Of a DNA stretch of 64,000 nt, positions 44,501 through 54,260 are shown piece after piece. This stretch comes from Saccoglossus kowalevskii (taxonomy: Eukaryota > Hemichordata > Enteropneusta > Harrimaniidae), in contig NW_003124896.1 in the NCBI RefSeq assembly GCF_000003605.2, forward strand, positions 536,373 to 600,372. Reading direction: 5' to 3'. The notes beneath the pieces were generated by a model. The model made no database searches, had not been told where the DNA came from, and saw only the letters and a list, made by a program, of their open reading frames with translations. Made by a program: the position numbers and the translations under genes. The first letter of the stretch is position 1, and every line of letters begins with the position of its first letter.

Positions 44501-47500
44501 TGTTAAATTAAAACCCAGTGAATATTTGTATTTAATAATAGTTTGTATTTGAATTTAAAATGCAGCAAATATCCCTGTAATATCAAATCCACTGAAATTT
44601 AACCCAGTGAATATTTCGCTCTTGTACAGTATGTGTAAAATGTGATGTTTACTGTAATATGCAAATAATATGCATCTTTTTTGAATGAACTACATTTCAA
44701 ATCATATTTGATAGCATAATGTATTTTTTTAAATGGTATTTCTTGTTTTTTCAGGCGTTTTCAGATCATTCAGATCTTGTAGCTCGACGTATGGGATTTA
44801 TTCCACTTCCACTTGGTTGTCTAGTACGTTAATTTAATATATTCTTTACACCAGTTGCCATAGATGAAAACAATCATAAAATTTAACCTGCATCATTTTA
44901 GCGAATAGTAGACCTCTGACTTTATATTTGGTAATAAAATCACTTATTTGAAATATAAAAAAACACTGCGAAATGTTACACAAAAATGTTGCTGTGAAAA
45001 TTATGACATCTGATGGTTTAAGCATTGGACATCATGCATTTGAATCAGCAGCGGATCCAGGGATTGAAACTGAGTACTGCCCAGGACTGAAATATTTGTT
45101 ATGGCATTCAATTTCTGCAGAATTCTTGCTGTTTTTCGTATTTTCTGGTGAATCTACCAGACTACCACACGGACATGAGTGGCCGTATGCCTGAATCCGT
45201 CCCTCTGAATATTATGTTAACAAACAATGTATGATATCTTACGATAGGTAGTGTGTACCCATACAAAAAACAGATAAACAGATGCAGTATGATGACTGAT
45301 TTTTTTTACAACAGGTATATCGTACTGTGAGTCAATCAATGAAGCTACCACCAAATATACTTGGTGTTGTGATTTTGGTGTTGTCCTATTTATGGTGAGT
45401 TTTTACTCAAACTTTTAATGTTTCAAATGACATCACTAAGCATTACATCATGTGGTTAATTATTCATGAAGTCAGATGACATCACTAAGCATTACATCAT
45501 GTGATTAATTATTCATGAAGTCAGATGACATCACTAAGCATTACATCATGTGATTAATTATTCATGAAGTCTGATGACCTCATAAGCATTACATCATGTG
45601 ATTAATTATTCATGAAGTCAGATGACATGACTAAGCATTACATCATGTGATTAATTATTCATGAAGTCAGATGACATCACTAAGCATTACATCATGTGAT
45701 TAATTATTCATGAAATTAGATGACATCACTGAGCATTATATCATGTGATTAATTATTCATAAAGTCAGATGACATCACTAAGCATTACATCATTTGATTA
45801 ATTATTCATGAAGTCAGATGACATTACTAAGCATTACATCATGTGATTAATTATTCATAAAGTCAGATGACATTACTAAGCATTATATGTGATTAATTAT
45901 TCATGAAATTAGATGACATCACTAAGCATTACATCATGTGATTAATTATTCATGAAATTAGATGACATCACTGAGCATTATATGTGATTAATTATTCATG
46001 AAATTAGATGACATCACTAAGCATTACATCATGTGATTAATTATTCATGAAATTAGATGACATCACTGAGCATTATATCATGTGATTAATTATTCATAAA
46101 GTCAGATGACATCACTAAGCATTACATCATAAGATTAATTATTCATGGAGTCAGATGACATCACTAAGCATTACATCATGTGATTAATTATTCATGAAGT
46201 CAGATGACATCACTAAGCATTACATCATGTGATTAATTATTCATGAAGTCAGATGACATCACTAAGCATTACATCATGTGATTAATTATTCATGAAGTCT
46301 GATGACCTCACTAAGCATTACATCATGTGATTAATTATTCATGAAGTCAGATGACATCACTAAGCATTACACCATGTGATTAATTATTCATGAAGTCAGA
46401 TGACATCACTAAGCATTACATCATGTGATTAATTATTCATGAAGTCAGATGACATCACTAAGCATTACACCATGTGATTATTCATGAAGTCAGATGACCT
46501 CACTAAGCATTACATCATGTGATTAATTATTCATGAAGTCAGATGACATCACTAAGCATTACATCATGTGATTAATTATTCAAAAAGATGTTTGAGGCAG
46601 GCAAACAAATGAGTGAACAATAACTAAAATAGCAGCAGATGCGTTAACAACTGTTGTGGATTTGAGGCAATCAAGTTTCTCTCTGGGATTCCCAACAAAA
46701 AGTTGTTGAGTAACGCATTTGGGGATGTGATCAGTTTCAGACACTTGCCAAGTTTATGACAAATGTTGTTTTGTGAGATACAAATTTTACCTCATTTAAC
46801 AACTCAGTGATTATTGTAGCAGGTTCTTTAAACACTTTGAACAAGTTTTTTTTATAATTATTTTTCGTTGATTTCTGACCAAATTAACACCATTTTTCAT
46901 TGCGAACTGTTTTGATCAAAATTGATAGAAATTAATGAAAAGTTAACATTTCTGGTGATGAAAATACAATTTATGTTCAGTATTACAATTAATAGTCAAC
47001 TAATATAGAGATAATTGTTTTGACCATTAATCTATTGCACAGCTTTTCATAAAAAATGCTTTTTTTTACTGGTCTTTCGATCAAAAATTTTGTTTTTGCA
47101 GAAATTGATATGATAAAAATAATATATTGTTGTTAATTTTTACAGTCTGACGACTTTCAAAGTAATGAACAGTATTGTACTGTTTGGTAAAGCATGTGAC
47201 TATGTTGATGAAGTAAAAAGATCTGAACCTGAACCCGAGAAAAAGAAACCTGAACACGGACGAAGTAAAAGTTTTAGCGGCACTCCCACGCAGCAGTCTT
47301 TGTCGACAGAGATACGTGCGGTAGAGTCACTATACTGCAAAGAATCAATGCAGTCCAATAGTTCAATTAGCTTACAGAGTTTTGGACGAGAAGAATTACC
47401 GTCGATACCATCTCTCAATACGTTACCAGAGCAACAGAAAGACGAGGACAAAACAAAAGATTCACTATCTGATATAGACAGGTACACTTTGTGCAGCAAT

Positions 47501-47512
47501 CGAATTGTCTGA
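29567..47512 (+). CDS. TAPT1: TAPT1, multipass membrane protein (DUF747 family)
   Basis: TAPT1 (yeast Emp65-like family) is a multipass membrane protein. In vertebrates it is needed for axial patterning and has been reported at the ciliary base. Exons: 29567-29726, 30820-30950, 32793-32914, 33173-33332, 34309-34444, 35793-35889, 36101-36170, 36687-36767, 37761-37870, 44304-44363, 44755-44823, 45315-45394, 47146-47512. This gives about 547 residues (human 567). Anchors: ELTRGYFLEHDEAKYAQKRE, GQAVIKLYIIYNMLE, NSHNKALLTIMMSNN, KHAFITKFNEIPAD, VARRMGFIPLPLGCL, and the C-terminus IDRYTLCSNRIV (human IDRFTICGNRID). Hydrophobic segments fall where the family has them. Two oddities stand out. The exon 5 donor is GTATCCTTT, a minor-spliceosome type. 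Exon 6 is one base short between TTLNVA and NSHNK; every other exon is intact and conserved, so this is probably an assembly error. The gap 36776-37167 is intronic. Confidence 0.95.
31430..32138. repeat. Diverged ~120-bp tandem array, A
   Basis: Units are marked by TGAAACTTGGTACATA variants near 31480, 31600, 31687, 31811 and 31954, each followed by a GACAATNNNCAGACCTNATTAG-like stretch. Copies differ strongly, so the array is old. Confidence 0.65.
32139..32350. mobile_element. Palindromic TA-ended MITE, copy 2 (TAPT1 intron)
   Basis: This 212-bp element starts TACTGTAAAATGACTAATTT and ends with the inverted TTTTACAGTA. TTTTCACTGGGTTTAAATT pairs with AATTAAAACCCAGTGAA. It belongs to the same family as 24291-24498 and 44434-44641. 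Confidence 0.7.
34490..35290. repeat. Diverged ~121-bp tandem array, B
   Basis: Units carry a GATGGCCGACTTGCAGGCAT-type internal hairpin (near 34583, 34866, 34987, 35109, 35245) followed by TTCATTCAAACTTGGTACAT. The spacing of about 121 bp and the AACTTGGTACAT core are shared with the array at 31430-32138. Confidence 0.65.
36776..37167. other. Assembly gap (392 N)
   Basis: It lies in the TAPT1 intron after the exon that ends at 36767. Exons on both sides join in phase, so no exon needs to be missing. Confidence 0.99.
38340..39110 (+). mobile_element. LINE 3' fragment (L1/Tx1-like ORF2 C-terminus), copy 1
   Basis: Translated pieces read WESFYRLPLIATIDTKLREF, QFKILHNVITT, then CTFCESEEEPMIYLFYKCHV, then a distal CEKIKPDFHVFKTVCENNTK segment. 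This order (resolvase-like helix, Cys-His tail CxxC...H...C, then a basic end) is that of the C-terminal region of L1/Tx1-type ORF2 proteins. Several stops and frame changes break it, and no 5' part is present. It lies in the sense direction in a TAPT1 intron. Confidence 0.7.
39626..40588 (-). CDS. Intronless C2H2 zinc-finger protein nested in a TAPT1 intron
   Basis: Probable nuclear DNA-binding protein of 320 residues. I start at the ATG at 40588 (AACATGG, strong context), giving MDTDYYMCDICGKCF; frames extending further upstream lack an ATG. There are eight intact C2H2 fingers, from CDICGKCF to CNKCEKSF. The ninth (CKICNMSFHYQSSLKEHTKT) ends in Leu where the second His should be. The tail LTGEIPCQWKVCNKF follows. 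TGEKP-type linkers join the middle fingers. There is no BTB, KRAB, SCAN or ZAD domain. It lies antisense inside the 6.4-kb TAPT1 intron between exons ending at 37870 and starting at 44304. Its paralogue is at 50274-51665. The target is unknown. Confidence 0.88.
   Translation of the reverse strand: MDTDYYMCDICGKCFTETATLDQHMETHENKKQHQCKICDLRFSFSKNLKEHMRVHTIENYSALSGLNSATPKIQVKEDGLKCNKCDKCFTAKHYLTQHVRIHCRQSSYTCPVCDKTFNALYDLNRHENTHSGEKLYQCEVCSEYFSRRCFLREHVRIHTGEKPYECKICSMRFTATSGLSQHKRIHTGERPYQCNICGKCFAQQSTLSMHTRAHSNEQHKCNKCEKSFTRKSNLKYHMMKKHLNSGDNINVYQCKICNMSFHYQSSLKEHTKTLTGEIPCQWKVCNKFMKATITRKQTPSKLYTCSQYAIEKIVEHVRT
40589..41123. promoter_or_regulatory. Promoter region of the nested zinc-finger gene and of a divergent transcript
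   Basis: A ~40-bp block (40828-40866; TAGCCATTTTGTTTAGTG then CCCCCTAGC) is nearly repeated upstream of the second zinc-finger gene (51877-51917). On the minus strand it reads as a CTCF-like CTAGGGGGCAC next to a YY1-like CAAAATGGC. Toward the plus-strand candidate gene there is a full CRE TGACGTCA (41080-41087), 36 bp upstream of its ATG. A hairpin (CATGGAGGTA/TACCTCCATG) lies at 40900-40935. Confidence 0.5.
41124..41746 (+). CDS. Candidate two-exon micropeptide gene (33 aa)
   Basis: Exon 1 is 41124-41177: ATGGCGG context, MADYTDAGDERSGKHGFS, consensus donor GTAAGT. Exon 2 is 41699-41746: long pyrimidine tract and TTTTAG acceptor, then LILLSVWCKVEAMTE and stop. The phase is exact. The N-terminal half is acidic and hydrophilic; FSLILLSVW is a short hydrophobic segment too brief for a confident membrane span. 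The stop codon lies inside AATAAA (41742-41747), and a GT-rich stretch follows about 30 bp later, as in a poly(A) site. A CRE lies just upstream. I do not recognise the peptide. Alternatively, exon 1 could be an alternative first exon of TAPT1, since it could splice in phase 0 to 44304. Confidence 0.42.
42840..43225. repeat. Diverged tandem repeat with AAAATGAACAAAT core
   Basis: AAAATGAACAAAT-like cores recur near 42905, 43037 and 43193, followed by CTAAGGTTT/CAAGGTTTCTACAT stretches. The array lies in a TAPT1 intron and is highly diverged. Confidence 0.45.
44434..44641. mobile_element. Palindromic TA-ended MITE, copy 3 (TAPT1 intron)
   Basis: This 208-bp element starts TACTGTATGAGTTTTTATTT and ends GAATATTTCGCTCTTGTACA then GTA. 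AAACCCAGTGAATATTTG and AACCCAGTGAATATTTCG are internal copies of the terminal motif. The copy is diverged. Confidence 0.6.
45427..46582. repeat. 49-bp minisatellite, about 24 copies
   Basis: The unit runs GAAGTCAGATGACATCACTA, AGCATTACATCATGTGATTA, ATTATTCAT. Copies are 85-100% alike, with a few shortened units near 45880, 45985 and 46470. It fills most of the last TAPT1 intron. On the minus strand every unit reads ATGAATAATTAAT, a POU/homeodomain-type site, and each has TGACATCA on the plus strand. Confidence 0.95.
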
Positions 47513-50273
47513 ACTTAATAATTTAGAAAAGTATTTATTTTATTTGGGGTCAAACAGATCAACAGACTTTTTCTAAGCTAGCAACAGACCGACGTTTTTC
47601 AAGTGAATATTTTGAAAAATAAGAACAACTATGTTACTATGATAATACTTCTCTGTATTTGGGGAATATAGCAACACAAGTTGCCATACCCATTCAATTC
47701 ACCAGCAAGCTTTCCACTATTATACTGGTACATGCAGTCAGTATTGCAGCTGTTGTACAACTAAGAATGTCTTCAACATGTAACCCTTCATAAAAATTTT
47801 TTGTCAACAAATTATATTTTTTTCCAATCACTTTAACCTGTTGAACACTTTAATTTCTCTTTCTTTTCCTCTATATAATATCTGTGAATTCTTTGTTAAT
47901 TTTTGACCAAATGTTTTGATTGAAACTTTTGAAAAATGTGTAAAGTGCTTAAAGAGAACTTTCTCAGTTCCTTTACTGTTCAGGTTTTACTATATTATTC
48001 TTGTTTCAATTATGTTTCCCTTTTGAGTGCCAGATATTTTTCCTGCCGAAAATTCAATGGAAATATTTTCACATTTTGCCAAAATTTTCACTAACTTTTT
48101 TCACCAATTTGGACCACACAGACTGTTTCAGATATTTCAGTTTTTGACCAAAAGGTTTGTCAATTTTTATCAACATTTCATGAACAGAGGAGCAGACTAT
48201 AAAATCATTCTGTTGATGGTGGGATAACCATTATAGGCCATACAGACTGTTTCAGATATTGCTTTTAGTTTTTGATCAAAAGGTTTGTCAAAAACAGACT
48301 GTATAAAGTAATTTTTAGATGATGGCAATGGTGCGCAAAGGCTTAATGTCCCACAATAATACAGGTAGTTAAGTGTGAGGGATTAATCGTAGATGGTTAT
48401 ACTTTTTATTGAGAGTATGTATGCCAGTATTACTTTACTGTTGGAGCAAATTAAAAACTTTCAGAATTTATGTGTATATATTTTTCGTTCTGTATTTTCA
48501 ATCACACCAATTGAATAATATATTAGAATTGTAATTGTTTTTGTCTGCTTTATTTATTATATTACTTGGTAGAAAAACAGATTTTTAGATGAGTTATGAA
48601 TGACTGGTTTATATAGTCATTTGAAAATTGTCAATATGGTGAAAATTTCACGAAATTGTGTCAAAAAATGTGCAGTATTATAAAAATAATAATTACAAAT
48701 ATTTATATTTGCAGATATGTTTGTGTTGATACATTTTTATTTTCGCACTTGAACGACTTTGTTTCATTATAATTACAAAATCTATTGTTTGACCCATTAA
48801 ATATCTAAGTAAACTTTTGCCAACTTTACCAGAATAAATTTGCATAATTTTTTAAAAATTTGATACAGACCTGCAAGTTTTAGAACATTATCTGAATTTG
48901 GTCAAAAATTAACTACACATAAGCAATGCCGAGCCAAATTTTTGTGTTCGAAGTATTATTCGTTGGCAGTGTTCTTGTGATATTCTTGTTGTATGTCTTG
49001 TAGATAAAGTGTCTTACTGTACATGTATGAAATGCGACTTATTCTCATTTCTGCCGCTGAGGGTGTAAACAGTCCAAACTAATTGGTCAACTCACATTTT
49101 CGAATAGCACACATAAAACATAGGATCTGGTATTATACACAAACGTACTTAACATTAACGGTAGCTGCAGGTGTACAAAATATTGAAAAAGTTGTTACCG
49201 TATCTGTGTGTGATATATGAAAGAAATTAGGTTGTTCAAACAAAGTACCAACAAAATAACTTAAAAGATTCACCAGTTTGCTTACATTCATCTGCACCTG
49301 TATTTCTGACATGACTGTATCAAACATGTTAATGCTTTACATTTATACGTCTTGGAATATACATTTATTTTACCTCAAGATGCATGAATGGCGGCCATTT
49401 TTAGTGCTAAAAATACACCACAATTTATCACTCAACCTTATGTACTTTTACATTGACTTCACCAAACAAGGAGAAATCTATTATGAGTTTATGTTTTACT
49501 ATTACACAATGGGAACTGTGTCAATTACCTGTTAATTATTCTAATTAGTTGTCATGCTCAGAGCGAATATTTCAAAACACGTTTTGTAGGAGTTAGTCTC
49601 GCTATTAAATTAATGATGTTGTGGTCGATATCTTAATGTTGTATGTGATGAACCGGTAAATGCGGTTTTAATGCAACTTCTACACAACTCTCAATATCTA
49701 TGCATGGAGATGTGCGATCTCATTCCTCAAAGGCCACAACAACTGGACATATTTGACCAATGGAAATTGATTTACAGAACAGAATGGGCTCTTGGAAAAC
49801 TCTGAACTTGGTATGCTACAAAGTGAAGTAGACAACTCTGTGACATACATGGTGTTACAGTATTTACTGTAATAATCTCTAAAGTTTGTTTAATGCAGTG
49901 TTTAGTAACAATGTGGCACATCCTTTGATGCAAATGAGATAGTATACGTTTAACATAAACTAAGTTCAAAATTGTTTTTTCGATAATAAAATAAGGAAAT
50001 CTTTATTGTACGTGGATGTATGTGTGTGGTGACACTGTTGTGTATGGGAGTAAGAATGCAAGTAATGAATGCCTGATGACGTAGTGTTTTGAATAACAGA
50101 AATATTGTTGTTCAAAGCATTGCCATGTGACAAGGTTTCATTTGTCACCAAAAACAAACATTGCGTTTGTGTAATAAATTTCCAGTGTCTTGAGCCAGCC
50201 ATTTTCATGGTTTCGAAGAAACGAATCATGTTCATTTTATGCTATTTTTTTTTTTTATTCTTGGTCAGATTAT
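47513..50273. other. TAPT1 3' region and spacer before the second zinc-finger gene
   Basis: It probably begins with the TAPT1 3' UTR. A ~65-bp segment (ACAGACTGTTTCAGATATT...) is directly duplicated at about 48115-48180 and 48238-48300. One arm of a large inverted repeat lies at 49004-49131. No coding region is supported. Confidence 0.5.
49004..49131 (+). repeat. Inverted repeat arm, left of the second zinc-finger gene
   Basis: About 125 bp match, in reverse complement, 52845-52967 at an estimated 85-90% identity. The core is CATTTCTGCCGCTGAGGGTG then TAAACAGTCCAA. The two arms enclose about 3.7 kb including the zinc-finger gene. Confidence 0.75.
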
Positions 50274-51665
50274 TTAGACTGCAAAATATCTAACACGGTA
50301 TTCTTGTAATCCTGTGTATCTTGTGTATTCTGTTCTCTTTTCAAATGCATAGCATGAGAAAGTACAAGGTGTTTCATTTGTCCGTATTTGTTGTTTTTTA
50401 GCATTTGTATGTTTCAAAAATTTATTGCATACTTTCCACTGGCAGGGTATCTCTCCAGTTAGCGCCTCTGTGTGTTTTCTGAAACTGCTTAGAAAGTGAA
50501 AACTCATATTACAGATTGTACATCGATATATATTGTCATCAGAATTCAGATGTTTTTGTGTCGCATGATATAGTAGGTTAGATTTGAGACTAAAAGTTTT
50601 CTTGCATTTATTACACTTGTGCAGTGGGTTATTTGAGTGAATTTGTCTTGTGTGCCTCAACATGGCACAGTGCGCCCTGAAACATCTACCACATGTATGA
50701 CATTCATATGGCTTTTCATCAGTGTGTATTCTCTTGTGTTCAGACAGGAGATAATTTTTTGAAAAACGTTTGCCGCAGATTTGGCACTTGTGTGGTTTCT
50801 CCCCGGTGTGAATCGTAGCATGTCTCTGTAGATGGGATATTTGTGGAAAATATTTGTTGCAAACATCGCACTGATATTTCTCCGCGGCGGCACGGTGTAT
50901 TCTTGCGTGTTTTATCAAGTAGCGTTCTGCAGTAAAGCACTTATCACATTCATTACACTGAAAAACGTTTTTTCTTGCTCTCGTATCCTTTTCTGAATTC
51001 AGTCGACTNNNNNNNNNNNNNNNNNNNNNNNNNNNNNNNNNNNNNNNNNNNNNNNNNNNNNNNNNNNNNNNNNNNNNNNNNNNNNNNNNNNNNNNNNNNN
51101 NNNNNNNNNNNNNNNNNNNNNNNNNNNNNNNNNNNNNNNNNNNNNNNNNNNNNNNNNNNNNNNNNNNNNNNNNNNNNNNNNNNNNNNNNNNNNNNNNNNN
51201 NNNNNNNNNNNNNNNNNNNNNNNNNNNNNNNNNNNNNNNNNNNNNNNNNNNNNNNNNNNNNNNNNNNNNNNNNNNNNNNNNNNNNNNNNNNNNNNNNNNN
51301 NNNNNNNNNNNNNNNNNNNNNNNNNNNNNNNNNNNNNNNNNNNNNNNNNNNNNNNNNNNNNNNNNNNNNNNNNNNNNNNNNNNNNNNNNNNNNNNNNNNN
51401 NNNNNNNNNNNNNNNNNNNNNNNNNNNNNNNNNNNNNNNNNNNNNNNNNNNNNNNNNNNNNNNNNNNNNNNNNNNNNNNNNNNNNNNNNNNNNNNNNNNN
51501 NNNNNNNNNNNNNNNNNNNNNNNNNNNNNNNNNNNNNNNNNNNNNNNNNNNNNNNNNNNNNNNNNNNNNNNNNNNNNNNNNNNNNNNNNNNNNNNNNNNN
51601 NNNNNNNNNNNNNNNNNNNNNNNNNTGTCTGTGACAAATATGCCAATTTCCACCAGTGACAACAC
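50274..51665 (-). CDS. Second C2H2 zinc-finger gene, broken by an assembly gap
   Basis: The readable part (51008-50274) ends at a stop and encodes five intact C2H2 fingers: CNECDKCF, CDVCNKYF, CQICGKRF, CHTCGRCF and CNKCKKTF. A sixth (CTICNMSFHFLSSFRKHTEA) has lost its last His. The tail LTGEIPCQWKVCNKF is shared almost exactly with the gene at 39626-40588, and the fingers align one to one except for one extra finger there. The 617-N gap hides the N-terminal part. Just beyond it, 51626-51699 contains a stretch read GNWHICHR that aligns with the paralogue's first finger. Gap size is uncertain, so frames across it cannot be joined and the start codon is not located. The readable part shows no intron. 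Confidence 0.82.
   Translation of the reverse strand: MLSLVEIGIFVTDXXXXXXXXXXXXXXXXXXXXXXXXXXXXXXXXXXXXXXXXXXXXXXXXXXXXXXXXXXXXXXXXXXXXXXXXXXXXXXXXXXXXXXXXXXXXXXXXXXXXXXXXXXXXXXXXXXXXXXXXXXXXXXXXXXXXXXXXXXXXXXXXXXXXXXXXXXXXXXXXXXXXXXXXXXXXXXXXXXXXXXXXXXXXXXXXXXXXXXXXXXXXXXSRLNSEKDTRARKNVFQCNECDKCFTAERYLIKHARIHRAAAEKYQCDVCNKYFPQISHLQRHATIHTGEKPHKCQICGKRFSKNYLLSEHKRIHTDEKPYECHTCGRCFRAHCAMLRHTRQIHSNNPLHKCNKCKKTFSLKSNLLYHATQKHLNSDDNIYRCTICNMSFHFLSSFRKHTEALTGEIPCQWKVCNKFLKHTNAKKQQIRTNETPCTFSCYAFEKRTEYTRYTGLQEYRVRYFAV
51009..51625. other. Assembly gap (617 N) inside the zinc-finger gene
   Basis: By comparison with the intact paralogue, this gap should cover the first few fingers. Confidence 0.99.
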
Positions 51666-51917
51666 TGTAACCGTGGTTACAGTGATCGGTCTCGTCCAAT
51701 AGATCTTACAGCAGTGTTACAGACAGTAAAGCTTAATAAATCATAACATTCTTGCATCTCACTAACTCGATACAATATCATAATATTTGGCGGTGACAGT
51801 CAGATTGTATAGTTCAAGGCTGCTGTGACGTCATCATGCAGTGCCCTCACTCCTATAGAAGTTTCACACACTTTCGGTAGCCATTTTGTTTAGTGTCCCC
51901 TAACCTGCTGGCGAAAT
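51666..51917 (-). promoter_or_regulatory. Promoter of the second zinc-finger gene
   Basis: It is similar over about 200 bp to the promoter of the nested paralogue: a GGCGGTGACAGTCAGATTGT-like stretch and the conserved block 51877-51917 with GGTAGCCATTTTGTTTAGTG. The duplication therefore included regulatory DNA. Confidence 0.55.
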
Positions 51918-52844
51918 ACTCTTACCAGTAGATACTTTTTCCGAAATATATTACAGGGTGAAATGTGATAAAAAAGCAAGCAATGTTGCAATAAAGCTAA
52001 TTGTTTTCAAACAAAATAGAAATATCGACACCAGCGGTTTGTAATGATAGATTGTGTATACTCGCTTGCGAAAAAAGTGCACCCGTATCCAACTAGCATT
52101 AGAATCCCGATAAAACCAAGTCACAAAATGGTGTGTTTTCACGAACGTTGATGCTACATTCGGGCCCGTTTTCTGGTAACACCAATTTATAATATTGCTG
52201 TAGTTTATGATACACATTTAAGACTTTAACCAACCATGTTTACACCGAGGGAAACAGTCAATTAATGAGGTGGGCATACAGCATACTAGGAACATGCTAC
52301 TGAAAACAGTATTAAAAATATTCGGCAAGAAAAAGACTATTCTCAGACTTATTTCATAATACTCCCGCATATATTGTAACTTCAAAAGTAGTTTTAGTTA
52401 AATCATGTCTGTTGTAGGCAGCTAACGAGTCATTTTCTTTACCATCGAACTTTCTTATTTTTTTATTTCTGCAGCAACTATAACAATGTCAGGTTCGCGT
52501 GTTTATAGGCTGTTTGCGCCAACAACAATGAGAAAGTCTTGGTATATAAGAAAACGACTCGTTTGCGTTGTAAAATATGTGTGATTCAACTCGAATATAT
52601 TTTAATACTTACGCCCTCTTCATCGAATGTGTGAAGAATATCTTACGGACGTGTATGAAGCAATAAAACAATGTCTGAAAGCACAAGTCATTCATTTATG
52701 TATTTTGGTTGGTTGGTTTATTTCCAAAAATGTTTATTGATGAAAATGAGAAAATCTAAGGGTGAAGTGAAGAGGCCAGACTTTTATCATGTTCTACCCC
52801 GCCTCCTCTTTGTGGAATTGAAGAAAACGATGACATATGAATCA

Positions 52845-52967
52845 ACTAACTCCTGTGTTTTAGGTGTGCTATTTGAAAATGTGAGTTGACCGATTGGACT
52901 GTTTACACCCTCAGCGGCAGAAATGAAAATAAGTCGCATTTCATATATGTACGCAAAGACACTTTAC
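52845..52967 (-). repeat. Inverted repeat arm, right of the second zinc-finger gene
   Basis: Reverse-complement partner of 49004-49131. It could be a terminal repeat of a large element or two independent copies of one dispersed repeat. Confidence 0.75.
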
Positions 52968-53689
52968 CAACGTGGCTAATTAAACATGCAAAGGTATGGA
53001 CGAGCCATGTAGCCTAAAGGGGAACCTTTCAGGCCCAGTGATTGCACCAAAGAATCGTGGGACACTATTGTTTATGTGGTTTACAATGTTAATTTATCTT
53101 TTGTTATCCATTGTAATTTTAATCCAGAAAGTAAATTTGTTGTGAGATTAGGCTTAACTGGAAGTGCCTCTTTAAGCATTTCAAAGTATTCTCGACAAAT
53201 ATTAATAGATCAAATAACTATATATTACTCACACCAAAAGGCAAAAAACACAAATTGTCAAGTTTTTACGAGAGCTGAGTTTGTTGCTGAACTGGGTTGA
53301 GAGACGGACTGAAAGAAGAGATTTACAACGAATCGCTACTCTTTGATGAGTACACTGTGTATTGAACGCAGGGACAGCACACATCTCAGATTAAATGGGA
53401 TTATTTTGCAAATAAAGTTTGTTTCTTACTAGTATTTACTTATTTTTATTTCTAGATTTTATTTTAATTTTACTATGTCTTTCATTATTTTGAAATTAGT
53501 TGTTGCATCAGAAATTGTTAGTTAGCTTGTTAGGTAAAGTTGAAATTAGTATTTGGTATATCCATAATTCTATATGTGTTAAATATGACTGAGCATAATA
53601 TTGATGTTTTGAAGAAAATGAACATTTTTTGTGTGGGTTGGTCCTGATAGGTTTGCCAGGACAGCAATCGGTGGTATTAAAAAAGAGGT

Positions 53690-54260
53690 TTAAATGTCTT
53701 AATGAGAGAGAGAGTACATGCCTGGGAAACTATCTACAAATTACTATACAAAATAACAATAGACACTTTAATAATGACAAATGTAAAACTAAATACAATT
53801 TTGCTTAGATGTTCTTATCTAAAATGTGTACCGTTTCTGTAAAGGGGGAACGGAAACTACTAAGCACCTTATGCTAGGCTGTCCTTTTGTTCAGTAGTTT
53901 TGGTAGAAAATTTCTGAGTGATGGGGAAAACATATAGGGTTGAGAAATACTCTATCTGATGAAACAATTCTGTTTGGAGATCCACATGAGTCATTGTCAT
54001 TATTAGTAGCTAAGCGTTTTATTTTTATCTGAAAATGTATCGGAACAATTCCATGTTTCTAACGTCTTGAACCTTTTGTTTTATAATATTCTCACAGAAG
54101 AATGAATATGTAATTTCCAACAAGAAATGGAAATTGAATGCACCTACAAAGACAGAGGGTCAATGTCTGACTATTTTGACTATGTAAAAATATTTCATAT
54201 GATTGTTCAAGTAAAACTGAAATGTATGTTTTAAGAGATTCAATAATAAAAAAAAATATT
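53690..54260 (+). mobile_element. LINE 3' fragment (L1/Tx1-like ORF2 C-terminus), copy 2
   Basis: Translated pieces include YKLLYKITIDTL, then CRFCKGGTETTKHLMLGCPF and ETILFGDPHESLSLLVAKRF. The CxxC...H...C tail and the ILFG...LL..AKRFIF block are typical of this LINE group. Frames are broken by several stops and shifts. It is the same general family as 38340-39110. Confidence 0.65.
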
